Assembly: GCF_014839805.1 (NCBI RefSeq)
Contig: NC_051135.1
Location: 13,271,291 to 13,335,290, forward strand
DNA from: Manduca sexta
Taxonomy: Eukaryota; Arthropoda; Insecta; Lepidoptera; Sphingidae
Direction of reading: 5' to 3'
DNA: 64,000 nucleotides
Shown: piece by piece, positions 12,293-26,000 of the stretch
How positions within the stretch are numbered: the first letter of the stretch is position 1
Layout of the letters: each line of letters starts with the position of its first letter
Notes under the pieces: generated by a model
Told to the model about the DNA's origin: nothing
Databases searched by the model: none
What the model saw: the letters and a program-made list of their open reading frames with translations, nothing else
Program-made: the position numbers and the translations under genes

Positions 12293-12982
12293 TTAATAGG
12301 ATATCATGTATTTAGAATTATAATGTTCGTATGAAGAATCATTATGCCAACGAAAGAGACTGTTGAAACTCGTCATGGAACGAAATCCGAAATCAAAGCA
12401 CATAGACAGCGTTAACACCATTACGTACGTAACAAGCCAGAGCAATAAAGCATAAAGCAACATCCAAAGCGTCGCTTGAGGCTGCCACTCTTTTACACGA
12501 TTAACATCTTTTCGTATGAGGCCTAATTCTTCGGAATAATTGTCCGGCTAAAATAAAATAAATAGTTTCTTATTTGAGAAAATATCAGAGTAGAGCTAGT
12601 GATATCAAATTTATTTTAGGACTTGCTGTTTGCAACTTTAAAACCAAGCTCCAATGAGATAAATATATGGTTTATTTTGTAACGCAATTCAAAATGAATA
12701 AATAACGTCTTTTTCCATTTGCCCTTACCACAGTTCGTAAGATTTAGTGCAACACACATTTTCAGCGTAGTATTACGTCTGGCTAATATCAACACAGCTA
12801 ATATTCTATTAATATCAATAGCATAAACTCAAGACCTCCTGCTTTACAGCTCCACTAAACCATGCGACAATCTAATTAATTTTATAAAATACCTATCTAT
12901 ACACTTAATTATTTTTATAAAATATTTCACTTACGTAATGGCAATATAGGGTGTACTTATCAGGTTCTATCCGAGAAGACAT
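12293..12982 (-). CDS. Small single-pass membrane protein, 100 aa, two exons, family unknown
   Basis: Exon 1 (12982-12935) reads MSSRIEPDKYTLYCHY and ends at a consensus donor TAC|gtaagt. Exon 2 (12547-12293) follows a tattttag acceptor in the same phase and runs 84 codons to TAA. The ATG sits in a good context (agaagaaATG), with an in-frame stop 13 codons upstream. The product is hydrophilic and charged at first (EELGLIRKDVNRVKEW), then has a strongly hydrophobic segment at about residues 42-66 (TLWMLLYALLLWLVTYVMVL). A polar tail follows with one glycosylation sequon (NDS, Asn85). No signal peptide. I do not recognise the family. Codon use looks coding and the splice sites fit, but no homology search was possible. 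It could be a lineage-specific small membrane protein. It lies between SF3A1 and perilipin, on the same strand as both. Confidence 0.6.
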
Positions 12983-14073
12983 TTCTTCTCGTTTTGTAAT
13001 TTTCCTAATGATAATTTAACATATAATTTAAGTTGTATCTATTCCTCATATACCCAAAATAATTTTGTCAAAATTATTGATAATGTCAATCGTTTTAAAA
13101 AGTATTTTACGTTCTGCCAGAAACCTAAGTTCTCACTTTGAAAGAGGAAAACTACTCATTCATATACATAGCATCAAGGTATACCTAACACATCCACAAA
13201 ATATAAAAATAATATTATTCAGTCGATTAATGATTTTAATATTAGGCTTCGAGGAACAAAATAATAAAATTTAAAGGTACGGACAAAACGTACCGAGTTC
13301 TAGATCTACTTGAACCTAGCGATAATATTTGCTTTGAATTAAATCATTAATTAATGTTTTTTAAGTGGATACTTAAAATAGCTTTAATGATGGTACTTAC
13401 TTACTTGCTTATTAAGAAACTGAAAAGTATTAGGCAGCCTTAAGTAGGTAATTCCTCTCCCACGAATACAGCCCACGACACCACAAAATATAGAATAATA
13501 GGTAAGTTACGATCCGACCATAACGGTTGGATTTGATTTGAAAGAGCAAGAATTACAACTAGATAAATGTGTGTTATTCCAAAAGAAAAACGCAGTAATT
13601 CAACCTAAAATCGTTTATTTGCTTATAAATACAATATGAGTACATTATTGTTCTTTCGCGCTATTAAGCACAGGCTCTACATACGTACATTTATTTAAAA
13701 ATATTTCTAAAATAATAATTCAATTATAAACGTGTTATTCAAAAACATATATTTTTGAGATTCATGAGTAAAGTGGTCATATTAATTATAATTGTCTTAA
13801 GTAAGTCATATTTTTAAGTGAAGATAGAGCAATTTTGATAAAAAAAATCTAGCACTCAAATTGAAAAAATTGCACAAAAACACAAAATTTCGCATTTAAG
13901 TATATTAGTATGAAAACTTGAATTTTAGCTAATTTAATCTTAATATCACTGGATAATGTGTTTACCTATATCAACCTAATATGGCTTCCTTAGTGGTGAA
14001 AATGGAAGTTAGTTGTTCATGTTCATACAATGGCCTTAACCTAAGTTCTCTTATAATAAATATATTATTATGA
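12983..14073. other. Intergenic DNA and perilipin 3' region
   Basis: AT-rich sequence upstream of the small membrane-protein gene and downstream of the perilipin stop. TTTATT at 13614-13619 (AATAAA on the minus strand) could end the perilipin transcript, about 455 bases past the stop. The plus-strand open frame 13065-13274 shows no coding features. Nothing else is visible. Confidence 0.45.
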
Positions 14074-17000
14074 TCAGTTCAGCCCGTTGATAGCCGCTAA
14101 TGCGTCTCGTGTACCAAAAGCCGATCTCGGAGCAATCTTTTCACGCTCTTCGTTTCCCGCCAAGAAGATAGCCAGGTGTTCCTGCAGACAAAATATTGTA
14201 AAATATATAAATTTGAAAAGATTGTGAAAATACACCTATTTTACTTATTTTAGAAGAAGAGAACCTGTTCCTCGTTTTTCTGGGTCGCAGCTGTTTTACA
14301 TCTCTTACTAAAAGGATATAACATTATTTTCACCAAAAATCTCTTGTCCTATACCTACATTTATATTCGCTGAGGATCCAATCTCAGGAACATTTAAAAT
14401 CTCTATAAATTGTGATATTTTCTCAATAACGTCTAAGTATAGATATTTATCCTTTTTCCGTAGAAGGCTAGTAACTACAAGTAGAGTAGAATGATCAGCC
14501 CTGTCCTTAATCATCTAAAGTAGATTCGAAGATTTTCAAGTGTTGATCTTTTATAGACTATTAACTATGAAGGAGCATAAGTAGGTAAGCTTCTGAAAAT
14601 ATTAAATACTATCTTACTTTGACTCATTTAGCGTTAAATGAAATACTTACAAGGTAGACTTTAGATGTCGACTGCAGCTGCTCAAGTAGGGTCTGCAGCT
14701 TGCTACGCCAGCCCTTGACCTCAGATAGAGCTGTTTCCACTGGCACCGACTGTAAAATCAGAACATGTACTGTCTAGTGTCTACTGTTTTTGTTATTAGG
14801 TGCCAGCAAATAGATTAAAATAATCCCTCGAAGCTCAATTTTGGCCACGACGGCCATTCTTAATCGATATCAGACAGGTACGCAGGAGATATAGTGCACT
14901 AGTGTGTGCGCATACACAGGTGTACTCTCATAGTCCAGTGAGACGGCAATCCCACATGAGCGGTGAGGGTTCAGGCACAGGACCCACGGTTATACGTGCT
15001 TTCTGAGGCACGGGGTTTCAAAACCACCGTCAACTACCTGATTTCGAGCTATGATTGAGTAATTTTTAAGATGAAATAACTTAGTCAGTGTTTTTTTAGC
15101 CCGACCTGGATTTCGAGAATAAGATCTTAGTGCGGTAGTCGTAAACGTACCGCTTACGCAATACAACTACGCCAAAGATACTGTCAAAATTTAACATAGT
15201 CCTAAGAATCCTTTAAATTCCCACAATAAGAATTCTCGTGAATGCGATTCCAACCTTTGATGGAAAAAAATGGAAGGTGATTCCACCTTCCCTTTCAGAG
15301 AACTCCCTCTCTCTCTAAATCAAGCAATCCTTATCAAGAATTACATACAATATTTTTGTTTTCTCACTTCGATTTTAAAGAAATGTCGGCTTCATTTTTA
15401 ACTTAGGTCAGACCTGTTATAGCTTTCAACTTGCTATACCAAATGAAAGTGGCTCTACCATCTGAAAACCAATATAAATATTAAAATTTTACCTTCATCA
15501 CTGCATCAGCAGTTGCTGACAGCTGTTTCGTGATTATCGACATGGCTTGACGGACGTTCCTAAAATATATTAGTTATTATAAGTATTTAATAGAATGATA
15601 AGATAATGATTTTATTGTTGCTTCCAAGTTCCATTCAATTGCAATTTTATTGGCCGTTTGATTAAATTTTAATATATTTATTGCTTCGATTTGTTTACTA
15701 CTGCGTTTACTTATATAAAAATTATTGCATTATCTAGGTATTCATAGCATTCTTAACAGTGGCCTTGTTTTAGAACAATAAAGGGATGATTAATTCAAAA
15801 ACGCGATAACACACAAAAAGTATTTTTTGCAATATACGCAAACATGACATTGCGAACTTAGGACCGGAAATGAGGACTTTTGCCTGACAATCTACAAATT
15901 AGATTTGTCGGCAGTTAGACCAGGCTAGAGTAAACTTCATTTAGATCTTGGACAGTCCAGATTCCCACACCATCACACCAAACAAAAACTCGCTGTGGCT
16001 CTCTTTAGCGCATTAGGCACATCTATAGAAACCTTAAGCGAGGAGCGCTTTCATATTGATCGCAACTGCTATTCCCCTACCTGGGTAGATCAGTATGTGT
16101 ATAGTTGACGAGATGGACCACTTTTCTGGCGGTCTCTCGCGACAGCAGCACCACCAGCTCCTCGAGCGTGGCTGGCCGCGCCTGGTTCTCTGGCTCCGGC
16201 TGGCTAAGCGTCGCGTACAGCTCCTTGGCCTTCTTCCATGCGAGGACAGGGTCCGTTGCGACCTTACGACAAAATTGTGCTGATTGTTAGAGATTGGGAG
16301 GTTTCTTGCTGAATTAGCGTAAGGACTAGACTATTGTCATATTCTGATACATAAGGTAAATTAAATCTATACAAATCCAAATATCTGAAAATCATTGAAC
16401 CAACGACAGCATCGTAAATTTCTAGTACAAAGAACATTCTACAAGTGCTGTTAAATCCTTGTTTGGCAATAGCAAGCATTACATCGTCAGTTACTAAACC
16501 GACAAAGGACTTTCAAATAAATAATGCACTGAAGCATCAGCTTATACTTTTAGTAACTTAAATATATAGTTCAAAGAAACTCACCAGTTCCGCAACGTAG
16601 ACGAGCACGTGTATCTGCTCCTTGAGTGCCTTGGCCTCAGCGAGCGCCTGTCTAGTGAGCCTGCGCTGCAGCTTCCTGCGCAGGCGCGCACCATGTTGAA
16701 CCGCCTGTGCTGCGCGGGCGCGCCCCGAGTCGCCATCCGCTCCATCCACAGCATCCGCATTCGTCACTATGATCACCACTATGTAAGACCGGAAATCTCA
16801 ATACAAAACTTTAACACTATTTTCATGCGTTAATGTAGAGGGAAACAAATTTATCCTGTTTTTTTTTAAATCAGAATTCAGAATTGGATTGAGCAAATTA
16901 TTACCGTCAATCACATTTATTCTAGGTATGTAATGCTACCTAGCTATGTAATGCTCCGAAAAGGTCCACACTGTGTCCAATGGAATCATCTCTCGTTAAT

Positions 17001-20000
17001 CGATAAGTATTTATTCGGACGTCACTTCACACGCCATCAAGTGTGGTGGTCGAAAAAATTATCTCCAAAATACTCTAGAAATAATATAGATGGAATTTTG
17101 AGATGGGTCTAGAACGGCATGTATACCAGCTCCGTATTATAGTGTTCCTATGTCAGGAATGGACCTCTTCTGTACCTGAGTTTGGATATACTATGATGGA
17201 ATACCGTGGACAAAGGCCAATGGACAAAACTAAACTAGAAGAATGTATTTAAATTCTGGAAAATTGATATTATAGAAGAAGTGACAATGTGAGTATTACA
17301 AGTACCTGCAGTGTGTGTTTTGGGAATGATTGATATCAGAATGTCCATCAGCAGTATTATAATGCTCTTTTGATTTTATTTTTCATTATTGTTTCTTAAT
17401 ATTAATGTAAGTATTGTTAGAATAAAACAATGTATTTAAAACCATTTTTTATTTTCCGCTTTCCACGTTACAATGTTAACATCCAATAAGTGTCTTCAAT
17501 GGTAATATAATTGTAAACGTATTATAGTTTTCACAGTGAACACTGCATTTTTCCTCAGAAATATTTATATATTCTTTTGAGACATAGTAATTTTAATCAT
17601 GCAATCATGCAAATAATGAACACAAAACAGATTATACTTATTGTGAAAACTAAAGACTTGTCAGTAGAAGATAAATTTATTTTATTGTTATACTAGCTTT
17701 TGCTCGCGGCTTCGCCCGCGTGAAGGAGTTTTCCGGGATAAAAGTCCCACTATATATTTTCCCGAAGATAAGGGGGATTATGGGATAAAAAGTATCCTAT
17801 GTCCGTCTCCTGGTTCTAAGTTACCTCTCCACTAATTTTCAGCCAAATCGGTTCATCCGTTCTTGAGTTATAAATAGTGTAACTTTCTTTTATATATATA
17901 GATTTATACGTCACCAACGTAACTTAGTATATTATTTAAATTTAATAATACTGACACAATAATTATTTGGTTTCAAAGGGTTCTTATTATTCATATAGGT
18001 ATTTATTACAATAAACTCAGGTATATCACGTAAACAAAACATGAATATAGAGAAATCTTCTCAAAAATAATAAATATCCCAAAGATACCTAAAACTAGAA
18101 TAACAATTTCAAAATGAGGGTTACAACCTATAAAGCACCCAACCACAATTGGAAAATATTTTCCAACAATCCGTGTGATTCCCCGAAATGTATGCAAGCA
18201 GTCGATTATCTACTTATTGTTGCAAACAAGATAACCCAAAATTTCAATCATTTGCCAAAATTATTCATTTCCATGCTACCAATACAAAATCGTTTTTACA
18301 AACGCCTTTATATTTGCCTAGAAACCGTAATGGGCTAAGTAGATGCATTTCGGTAAAATATTTAACTACACATCCAGTTCATTAAATTTTAGTGTCATTG
18401 CATATAAAGAGCTCGACCCACACCGCGACCGTATTTTTGAGGATACCACGTGTTCTGTATATGTTGCTCCTCTGCTTCCAAAATAACATTGAGAACTTTC
18501 CGTTTCGTCTGTACTTGGAGGTATGGAGGCAGTTTCTTCAAACTCTTTGCCATTGATATGAAGAAGTTATCAATGTCATCATGTTTTGGCCCCCAGAATT
18601 CTTCCGAATTTCTGCTGGTACCGTTTCTTCGCCAATTACTATTGGACCTTTTACCTGAAAAAACAATTATTTAATAAATTATTTTTGAATTTTCCTGTAA
18701 ACCAAGGCAAACGAATTTCCTCTCGTTTGGTATATAAAATGATATGGAATATTTAAAGCGTAATATTGTGCAACAATTAGTACTGCATATGTGATGACTA
18801 ATATTTAAGGTATATGAAAATTGTGTTGCGATGTGAAGCCAATGGCTACTAAAGTTCAACTAGGTAAGATCGTTGTGGAAAGACCGAGGGCTAAAGGTCT
18901 TAAGATCATTGATATTTTAGCCTATGCGAATCTTCTTGAAGTATACATATACGACTTAGTTCAGTTGCACTATTTATACCACGATAGAGACTGTGATAGA
19001 AATCATAGTGTCCGATGACATTTTTACTACCCAAAGAGAATTATAATATATTTGGAAACCACTACACGCATTAAAAACGAAACTACTATCGTTTTTTTGT
19101 TACATCGCCTTATCAGACATTCAAACCTTTTTGAAAATAATTATGCGTCCTCAATAGCATGTAAAATATAAAAGCTTCACTCTTATTGGAACTAAAGAGT
19201 GCAATATACTATACAGAAATAAAATAAGATGGTTTAAAACAATGGATGTTTATAAATAGCAAATAAAACGTTTTTAATTGATAAACAGCTTGGATGATAA
19301 GATGATTATGCAGAAAGCAAATAAATAGCTTGAATATGTGTTTATATGTAAAATCATGAAGTGTAAAGCAATGAATGAGCGATAAAGAATGTTTAATGCC
19401 TAAAGATTTTTTAAATATGAATGAATCCCACTGATAATGCAGGAGCAATTCTCTGGCTAAATACATGAGCATCATTTGAATGTACCCAATAATAAATAAT
19501 ACTTACCACCTTAAAACCAAGTTTTTGTAATCCCTTTCCAAACCGGTAATATATAGATTTGTAAATACAATAGTCCACTGATATTCTACTTCAGTAAATA
19601 CAATATTATGATAATTGGCACCTGTAATGAACTAACAATACCTACAATTCAGAAGTACTTAAGATCTACAATTATACTAAGATATCTTATACGAAATTCT
19701 TAATTTCATAGATAAGTAATCCTACTAGTAGATAGAGCCTTCGGGTGTCCTGAAGAGAAATTAAAATATTATGACATAATATTTTAATTTCTCTTCATGA
19801 ACACCCACATAGGACATAGGGCCGTTTAAAAAAATTATAGCTATGTCGTTTGTAATAAGTTTTTCATATTTTTCCTATTCTATTATTAAATGCAAGATAT
19901 GAAAGTGGGAAAAATATTTCTGATACCTTTCATATATTATTTTCCATAAGAAAATAGTTGAAATACGGCGCAGATTTACATTTATCATTCTGATTGTTAT

Positions 20001-23000
20001 CTCGTAGAAATACTATCAAGAGTGTAATTAACGAATGATATTGTGAGATATTTTATCATGTAACCTAATCAATGTAAAATAAAAACCCAAAAATTTTCGA
20101 CGTTTTCATTATTTCCTGGATATATTAAGGACAAAATCTATTGTAGAAAATGTGTAGAGTTCTAAGTCTCTTACATGCTGTGTATCTTAGGACTTTAAAG
20201 TCGAAATAGATAATATATTGAAATAAAACTATTTTACGGATTTTATCACGGTTTTATATTGTATTTTGTTCTGACGTTTCGATAATTTTGCAGCCTACGT
20301 ATATCGAACTATCAACAGAAAAAAAAAATCTTTGTATTAAGAATTGTAAAATGTAGGTAGATGTTGTAACTGACTTTTCGGATGACCGACACCTCAGTCC
20401 GCTCCGTGACCACGAAGGCTGCAAAGTCTTCGAAACGTCCAAAGAATATTATAATATAAAAAACCGCGATTAAATCCACAAAATAGTTTTATTTTTATAT
20501 AATCTCTAGTATTCGCGTAAACATAAAAATTGATAATATGTTGCAAAAAAATGAATTACAAAAGTTTAATCGAAATTTTCATAGACAGATACTCAGCACC
20601 TCGTAAATAATTATCTATTACTACGATTATGTCATTACACAAATAATTTCAAATCGAATGAGACCTATTTAAGGTATCTAATATAAACAATAACAGAAAT
20701 TATCCAATTTACCTATAAATTAATTATTTATGATGTCGTAAATCAAGTGTTAAATTGCTAGTAACTCCGGTTAATTGGAAGTAATGACTCAGTATCCAAA
20801 TATAGAAATGGTGCGTCCGACTGACATCTTGTTGATCAGACTGTTATATCATAATATTGGCACACGAATGGTTCCAGAGTCCAACGATAAGGTTCTAATT
20901 TGTCGCCCCAGACGGACAGATAACCGCTGTCACTTATTATATATACCTACATGAATTGTTTACCAAAATATGTGTCCTGTACAGTCCTGGATTTGTAAAT
21001 AGGCCGTAAAGGCCGCGGCCTATGGGCGGCAGCTTCTTAGGGGCGGCAGATTTCAGAGGACGCTCAATCGATTTATTTAATCATTCGTATTATTTAACTT
21101 TAGTGCCTTCCATAATACAAATGAAAAAATATTAAGTATTTTAAAAATCTACATGCATACATAAACCTACGTAATGGGGCGGCGGAAGTAAATTGGCCTA
21201 CACTCATAAAAAATATAAATCTGACACTTCCTGTAGATAGATTTCTGCTTCGAAAGAGTTTCCTTTTATACATAAATAGATTTAATAAAATCTTCCTAAG
21301 CATAATCTTTATAAACAGCATTACAATTGTTGTTGTGAAGTATATGCAGAAATACGTATTGAAAATTTGGGACTTTAAATAAAATATAAAATCGGTGAAG
21401 AAAAACATTGTGATGAAACCTAGGCACATAAGAATTATTCTCCATAAAAATTTTGATGGTATGTGAAGTTTGCCAATCCACATTACGGCAGTTGGTAAAC
21501 CAAGGCTTAAACTTTCTCAATAGTAGAGGAGACCCGTGCTAAACACTGGGACAGAATGTAATACAGGGCTGGTATTCTTATTATAATATTTCTTTGTATA
21601 TTTTTCCGTTTTTATGTACAAATCAACAATAAAAGTTGCTGGTTTAAAACTTTAAATCATCTGTACCTACACTTTAAGTATAACAAAAGTATTTATTTAC
21701 CTTTGTCTAAAAAAAATAACCCAAAAATCTTCAAAAATTGCGTTACGTAATACTTAAACGGCCCCTTATCCAGCTACTGTTATTGTTCCTTCTTTTAAAA
21801 TTGATTTAACGACTTACCGTCAGCCGCGTCCTGGTTGTCTGGAGGTAGATACTTGTCGACGTACTTGTCGGCGGTGGTGAGCGCGCGGTCCAGCGCCGTG
21901 GCGGTCGCAGCCGTGACCCTGGAGTCCAGGACCGCCTCGCCCAGTTGCTTCACAGAGTCTGCGCGCCGCAGAACGTACTGACGGGTTTCCGAATACATCT
22001 GTTAGATCACGAATTATGAAATGGTAATGTCATTTTAATAAACCTGTCTATAACAAGAGCGTCTCCAGGGGGCCGGGAGGGGCAGCTCCCCTAGAGATTC
22101 TAAAAAAGTTGTCAAATGTAAAGCAACCAAAATCCGTCTTTGACTTGACTTGACTTTCTTGATCGATCATTCCCGTTCGTTGAAACTCAATTGAATTCAC
22201 CATTTTCATTTCTAATATTCCGTAGGCTGTTCTCATTCGCCATATCAACTTTGTTGAGCGAAAATATTGTTTTTCCGTTATACCATAGTTGTACGAGACT
22301 TATAAATATGTAAACAATGTGCTATTGCATAAGATCGGAGAATGAAAAACACGCATCTCTCGTATGGCATTCATTTCAAAACAAACATGTTGCACGCAGT
22401 ACAAGACGGTCTTACTAAAATAGTTATGACCTTGCACAACTGATAAGAAATTTATTATACTTCATAAAACTCTCTGATAGACAATGCATAATATACAATG
22501 TGCTCCAGAAACTTGAAATTGCAGTAGGGTTCCTTGTACGGCTTAGATGAGGAAACAAACAATATTTTTGAGCATACGACAGGCTCTAAAAGCATGACAT
22601 TTTGCAGTCTTGTTCCTTGTATGAAACTTGTATGGACGTTTATGAGCAAAAAGAAAACGATTTTTTGTTTCTTTTTTTCTTAACAACGGTTTAACTGCAT
22701 TAGTTATAAGGTTATAATATTATGATGAATAATGACATAATTTGTTTTTATCCTTAAGCAGTAAAAGCCTATGCTACTGTAGGGTTTTACTGCGTAAAAT
22801 GTACAGACCTGTGATACATTATAGGAGATACTTAAAAAACATAAGAGTAAAGTCACTTGGATAACCAAGTGACCATTAATTGCTCTGAATCGATCCTATT
22901 TCTACATTTCAATCTGGCTTTATCGAACAAAATTACGGACTCTCCACGCAGTTTTAAGCTGGTGCTCTGGTAAAATTCGATAAACACACGCAAACAATAA

Positions 23001-26000
23001 TTCGTACATACATTCACGTGTTTTCCCCCAAAGGGATAGGCAGAAGCGCAGCACCCACTTTTCACCATACTTTGTCATGATGTAAGGGCGTACTTACAGA
23101 ACACAAGTATATAAACCGATTTTTATGAGTGTTTATCGGTTTTACCTAAGACCAGAATTAAACTGGGCGAAATACCTCTCTGCAACTGGATCTTTCTTTT
23201 CTAAGTTCATAGATAGGTACTTACAGCTTGTGGTGGCATGTATATAGACGGCACTCGTTTCTCCACTACGTCCAATGACTTGCAGAGGAACCTGTCTAGC
23301 TGGTTGATGGGCGTCTCCAGCATCTGCACCGCGGGCATCGCCAGTTGCAAACCCGTTGCCAGGGATTTCTCCCCGAAGGAGAGGTACCAGCGGAACAATG
23401 GGTTTGACTCCTGTTTGAAATGAACAATTGTAAATTAATATTAATTGCCTAGTATGCAGTTATATGTGATATTAAAATGAATTTCTAGATGTTTTTGTTT
23501 TAAAATTTTAGCAACTCAGCAGATTCTGCACAAGTTTCTGCTCTATATAATAGATTAAAATTATGCTCTTTCACAGTAGGTAAAACTCGATTATTAAAAA
23601 GTAAGATCTAAGAAATGCTAAATTCAAAACTTATAACGCTTTAAAAAGGCTTTGATATATTTGAAAGTTTTGATTTGTTTTAAAAATAACATTTTGGACT
23701 AAATAACAATAATTTTATCTGAAACATACATGATACATGATAAGTTCTAGTTGTTCCTTATTCTAACCATAATGCGATAGGTGGAAGTTACCTTAATTTT
23801 GAAGTACAATTTCTCTGTGACGCCAATGCCGGACTCTACAATCGGGATGGCGGCCACCCGGGACACCACCTCCAGCCTCGGCATGTTCGGTTTTTGGCTT
23901 CGAGTCACTGCAAAAGAAGGAGCATTTAGGTACAATATCTGTTGTCAGTTTAGCTACGAATGAGCTGGATCAACGTAGTGGTAAATTTGCAGAAATCTAA
24001 CAACAAATAATTCAGAAGCCAGAAATAACATAAATACTCCACCAAAGAGTATTATACTACTGCGGAAAAATCCACCTTAAATAAAACAAAGGCTTACAGT
24101 TCAACTATCGCAATTCTTTTGTTTTTGTGGGTATTCCCATAGCCGAAGTAAATTAACGTACTGGCTGGTAGAATTAAATTTTTTTGAAACTTCTAATAAA
24201 AAAATATTGGTTTTAACTTCTAAGTTTGAATTAGATTTTGATGCTAATGTGTAGTAAAATTGAGAACGCCTAAATAATTAATGATTTTGTTTGTCTTTGT
24301 TATTTCAGATGAGGGATCGAAATAGAATATTTATACGATCAATTAATCATAATTCAGTGTGAGGTGTGACGAAACACTAGTCAATTATAATAATATTTAT
24401 GAGTCTTTCAAATTACGCGTGTATTTGTATTTGAAAATATAAGAAAGATATTTGTAATCAACGGTGCTATATCAACGTAACAAAGTACGTAAGTATCAAA
24501 ACAATAATAACAAATTAGAATTAATAACAAATTCTCTATCAAAAAAGCTCAGTGACTAACTTACAAGCCAATATGGCTGTTTAAGTATACATTGTAAAAA
24601 TGTGATAAAATACTGGATACCTACGACTGACATAAAACGTCATTTCAAAAATAAAAACATGACTATTGCATTGGTAATTTATACTAATTAAGTACATATA
24701 AGCAGGTATGAGGTATAGAGAGGTAGAATTTGAATGTAAACAGTACCTTTTCTAGAAAACTAGTAGTAACAACTATTTTAGTCTTCAGAATTTGAAAATT
24801 TAATTTATTTGTTTTATCTTTAGACACTGATTATAAAATATTTGATAAATTTTCTATTTAAGATTAAGTAAGTACAGTAGAATCATACATCATCAGACAT
24901 AACTATGATTTTATCATTTTTTATAGACATCTGTCTATAAAAAAATATAAAATCATAGTTATCATTAGAGCATCTGCTCTAAGACGTTACGATTATGTTA
25001 AAAATATTATAAAATTATAAATGTCTGTTGTTTTGAACTGCAAACATTACTGATTTTTAACTGATGGACATTCAGTTATAATTTTGAATGCCTAGGAATT
25101 GATGATTGATTTCCGTACTAAAACGCGTAATTAACAGATTAAATAAATGAATACAACTTTTAATTACCGTAATATTAATACTTATGCCCTTTATAGTACG
25201 TCTTTCTAAACTTAGATACGAATATTGCTGCAGACTCAGGTATAAATTAATGTTACCTCTATGTTTTTGACTCTTTTCCACTGCGTGTAAATATGCCTCT
25301 GCTTTTTTAGCTATAGATCCTTTTATCTTCTTATTAACCCCCACGGTACACGTTCCATTAAAACATTTTTTATACACGTCACCATTTCCCGCCATTTTTG
25401 TGACCGTTATTTGCGCGCGATATTCAAATGCCATTTAAAATTACGTTTGAAATATAAAAGTGTTCGCGGCGTTTTTTCGCGTCTACAACTGAGTGCGGCA
25501 GAGTTTGTTCTTCGAATTATGTTTATTGTAATGCAAAGGTTATCTCGGTTAAAAATAATGTAATCTGTTGTGTATGCTCATCGAAATAAATAGACATTAT
25601 ACAGTCTCACCGATAGTTCAACGGTGTGACCTTGATAGGTGATAAGGAGTGAGGCAGTGTGTCGCCCCGATTAGTGAAACTAAGTAGAGTTGACTTTAAA
25701 CAGGATAGCTTTTAAATTAACAAATGAAAGGAATCATGAATGTGATACCGACCTCACAAATCTAGTTTTAGTATTATGAACATTGCCAATCGTGCTAAGA
25801 AGAGCACGTTTTCTTTATTTAATTTAAAATGAGCCGGTATATTTATGCCTGTCTATGAAGTGACTTTAGCAAGAAAGTGGCATCATGCTTAAGTTGATCA
25901 ATGATCATGTAGAAGTAAATCGCCAAGCTGATCACGATCTCTGTCACCCGGAACCCGCGCTATCAGCTCCTCAACTTTGGACCTTTATCTCTGCTGCGCT

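Larger units (their letters stand above)
16767..21817. other. Third large perilipin intron
   Basis: About 5 kb of AT-rich intron. It holds a 'ttcgcccgcg' LINE end (17692-17904), the BESS exon (18395-18654), a 47-bp perfect palindrome (19751-19797), a copy of the 'aaggctgcaaagtcttcgaaac' repeat (20340-20530) and a truncated SINE (21441-21588). The plus-strand open frame 18821-19018 (65 aa, basic N-terminal half) is not recognised and I do not call it. Confidence 0.6.

Noticed and set aside
18821..19018. 65-codon plus-strand frame with a coding-like start
   Set aside because: It has no recognisable domain, no splice partners and AT-rich surroundings. It cannot be told from chance.
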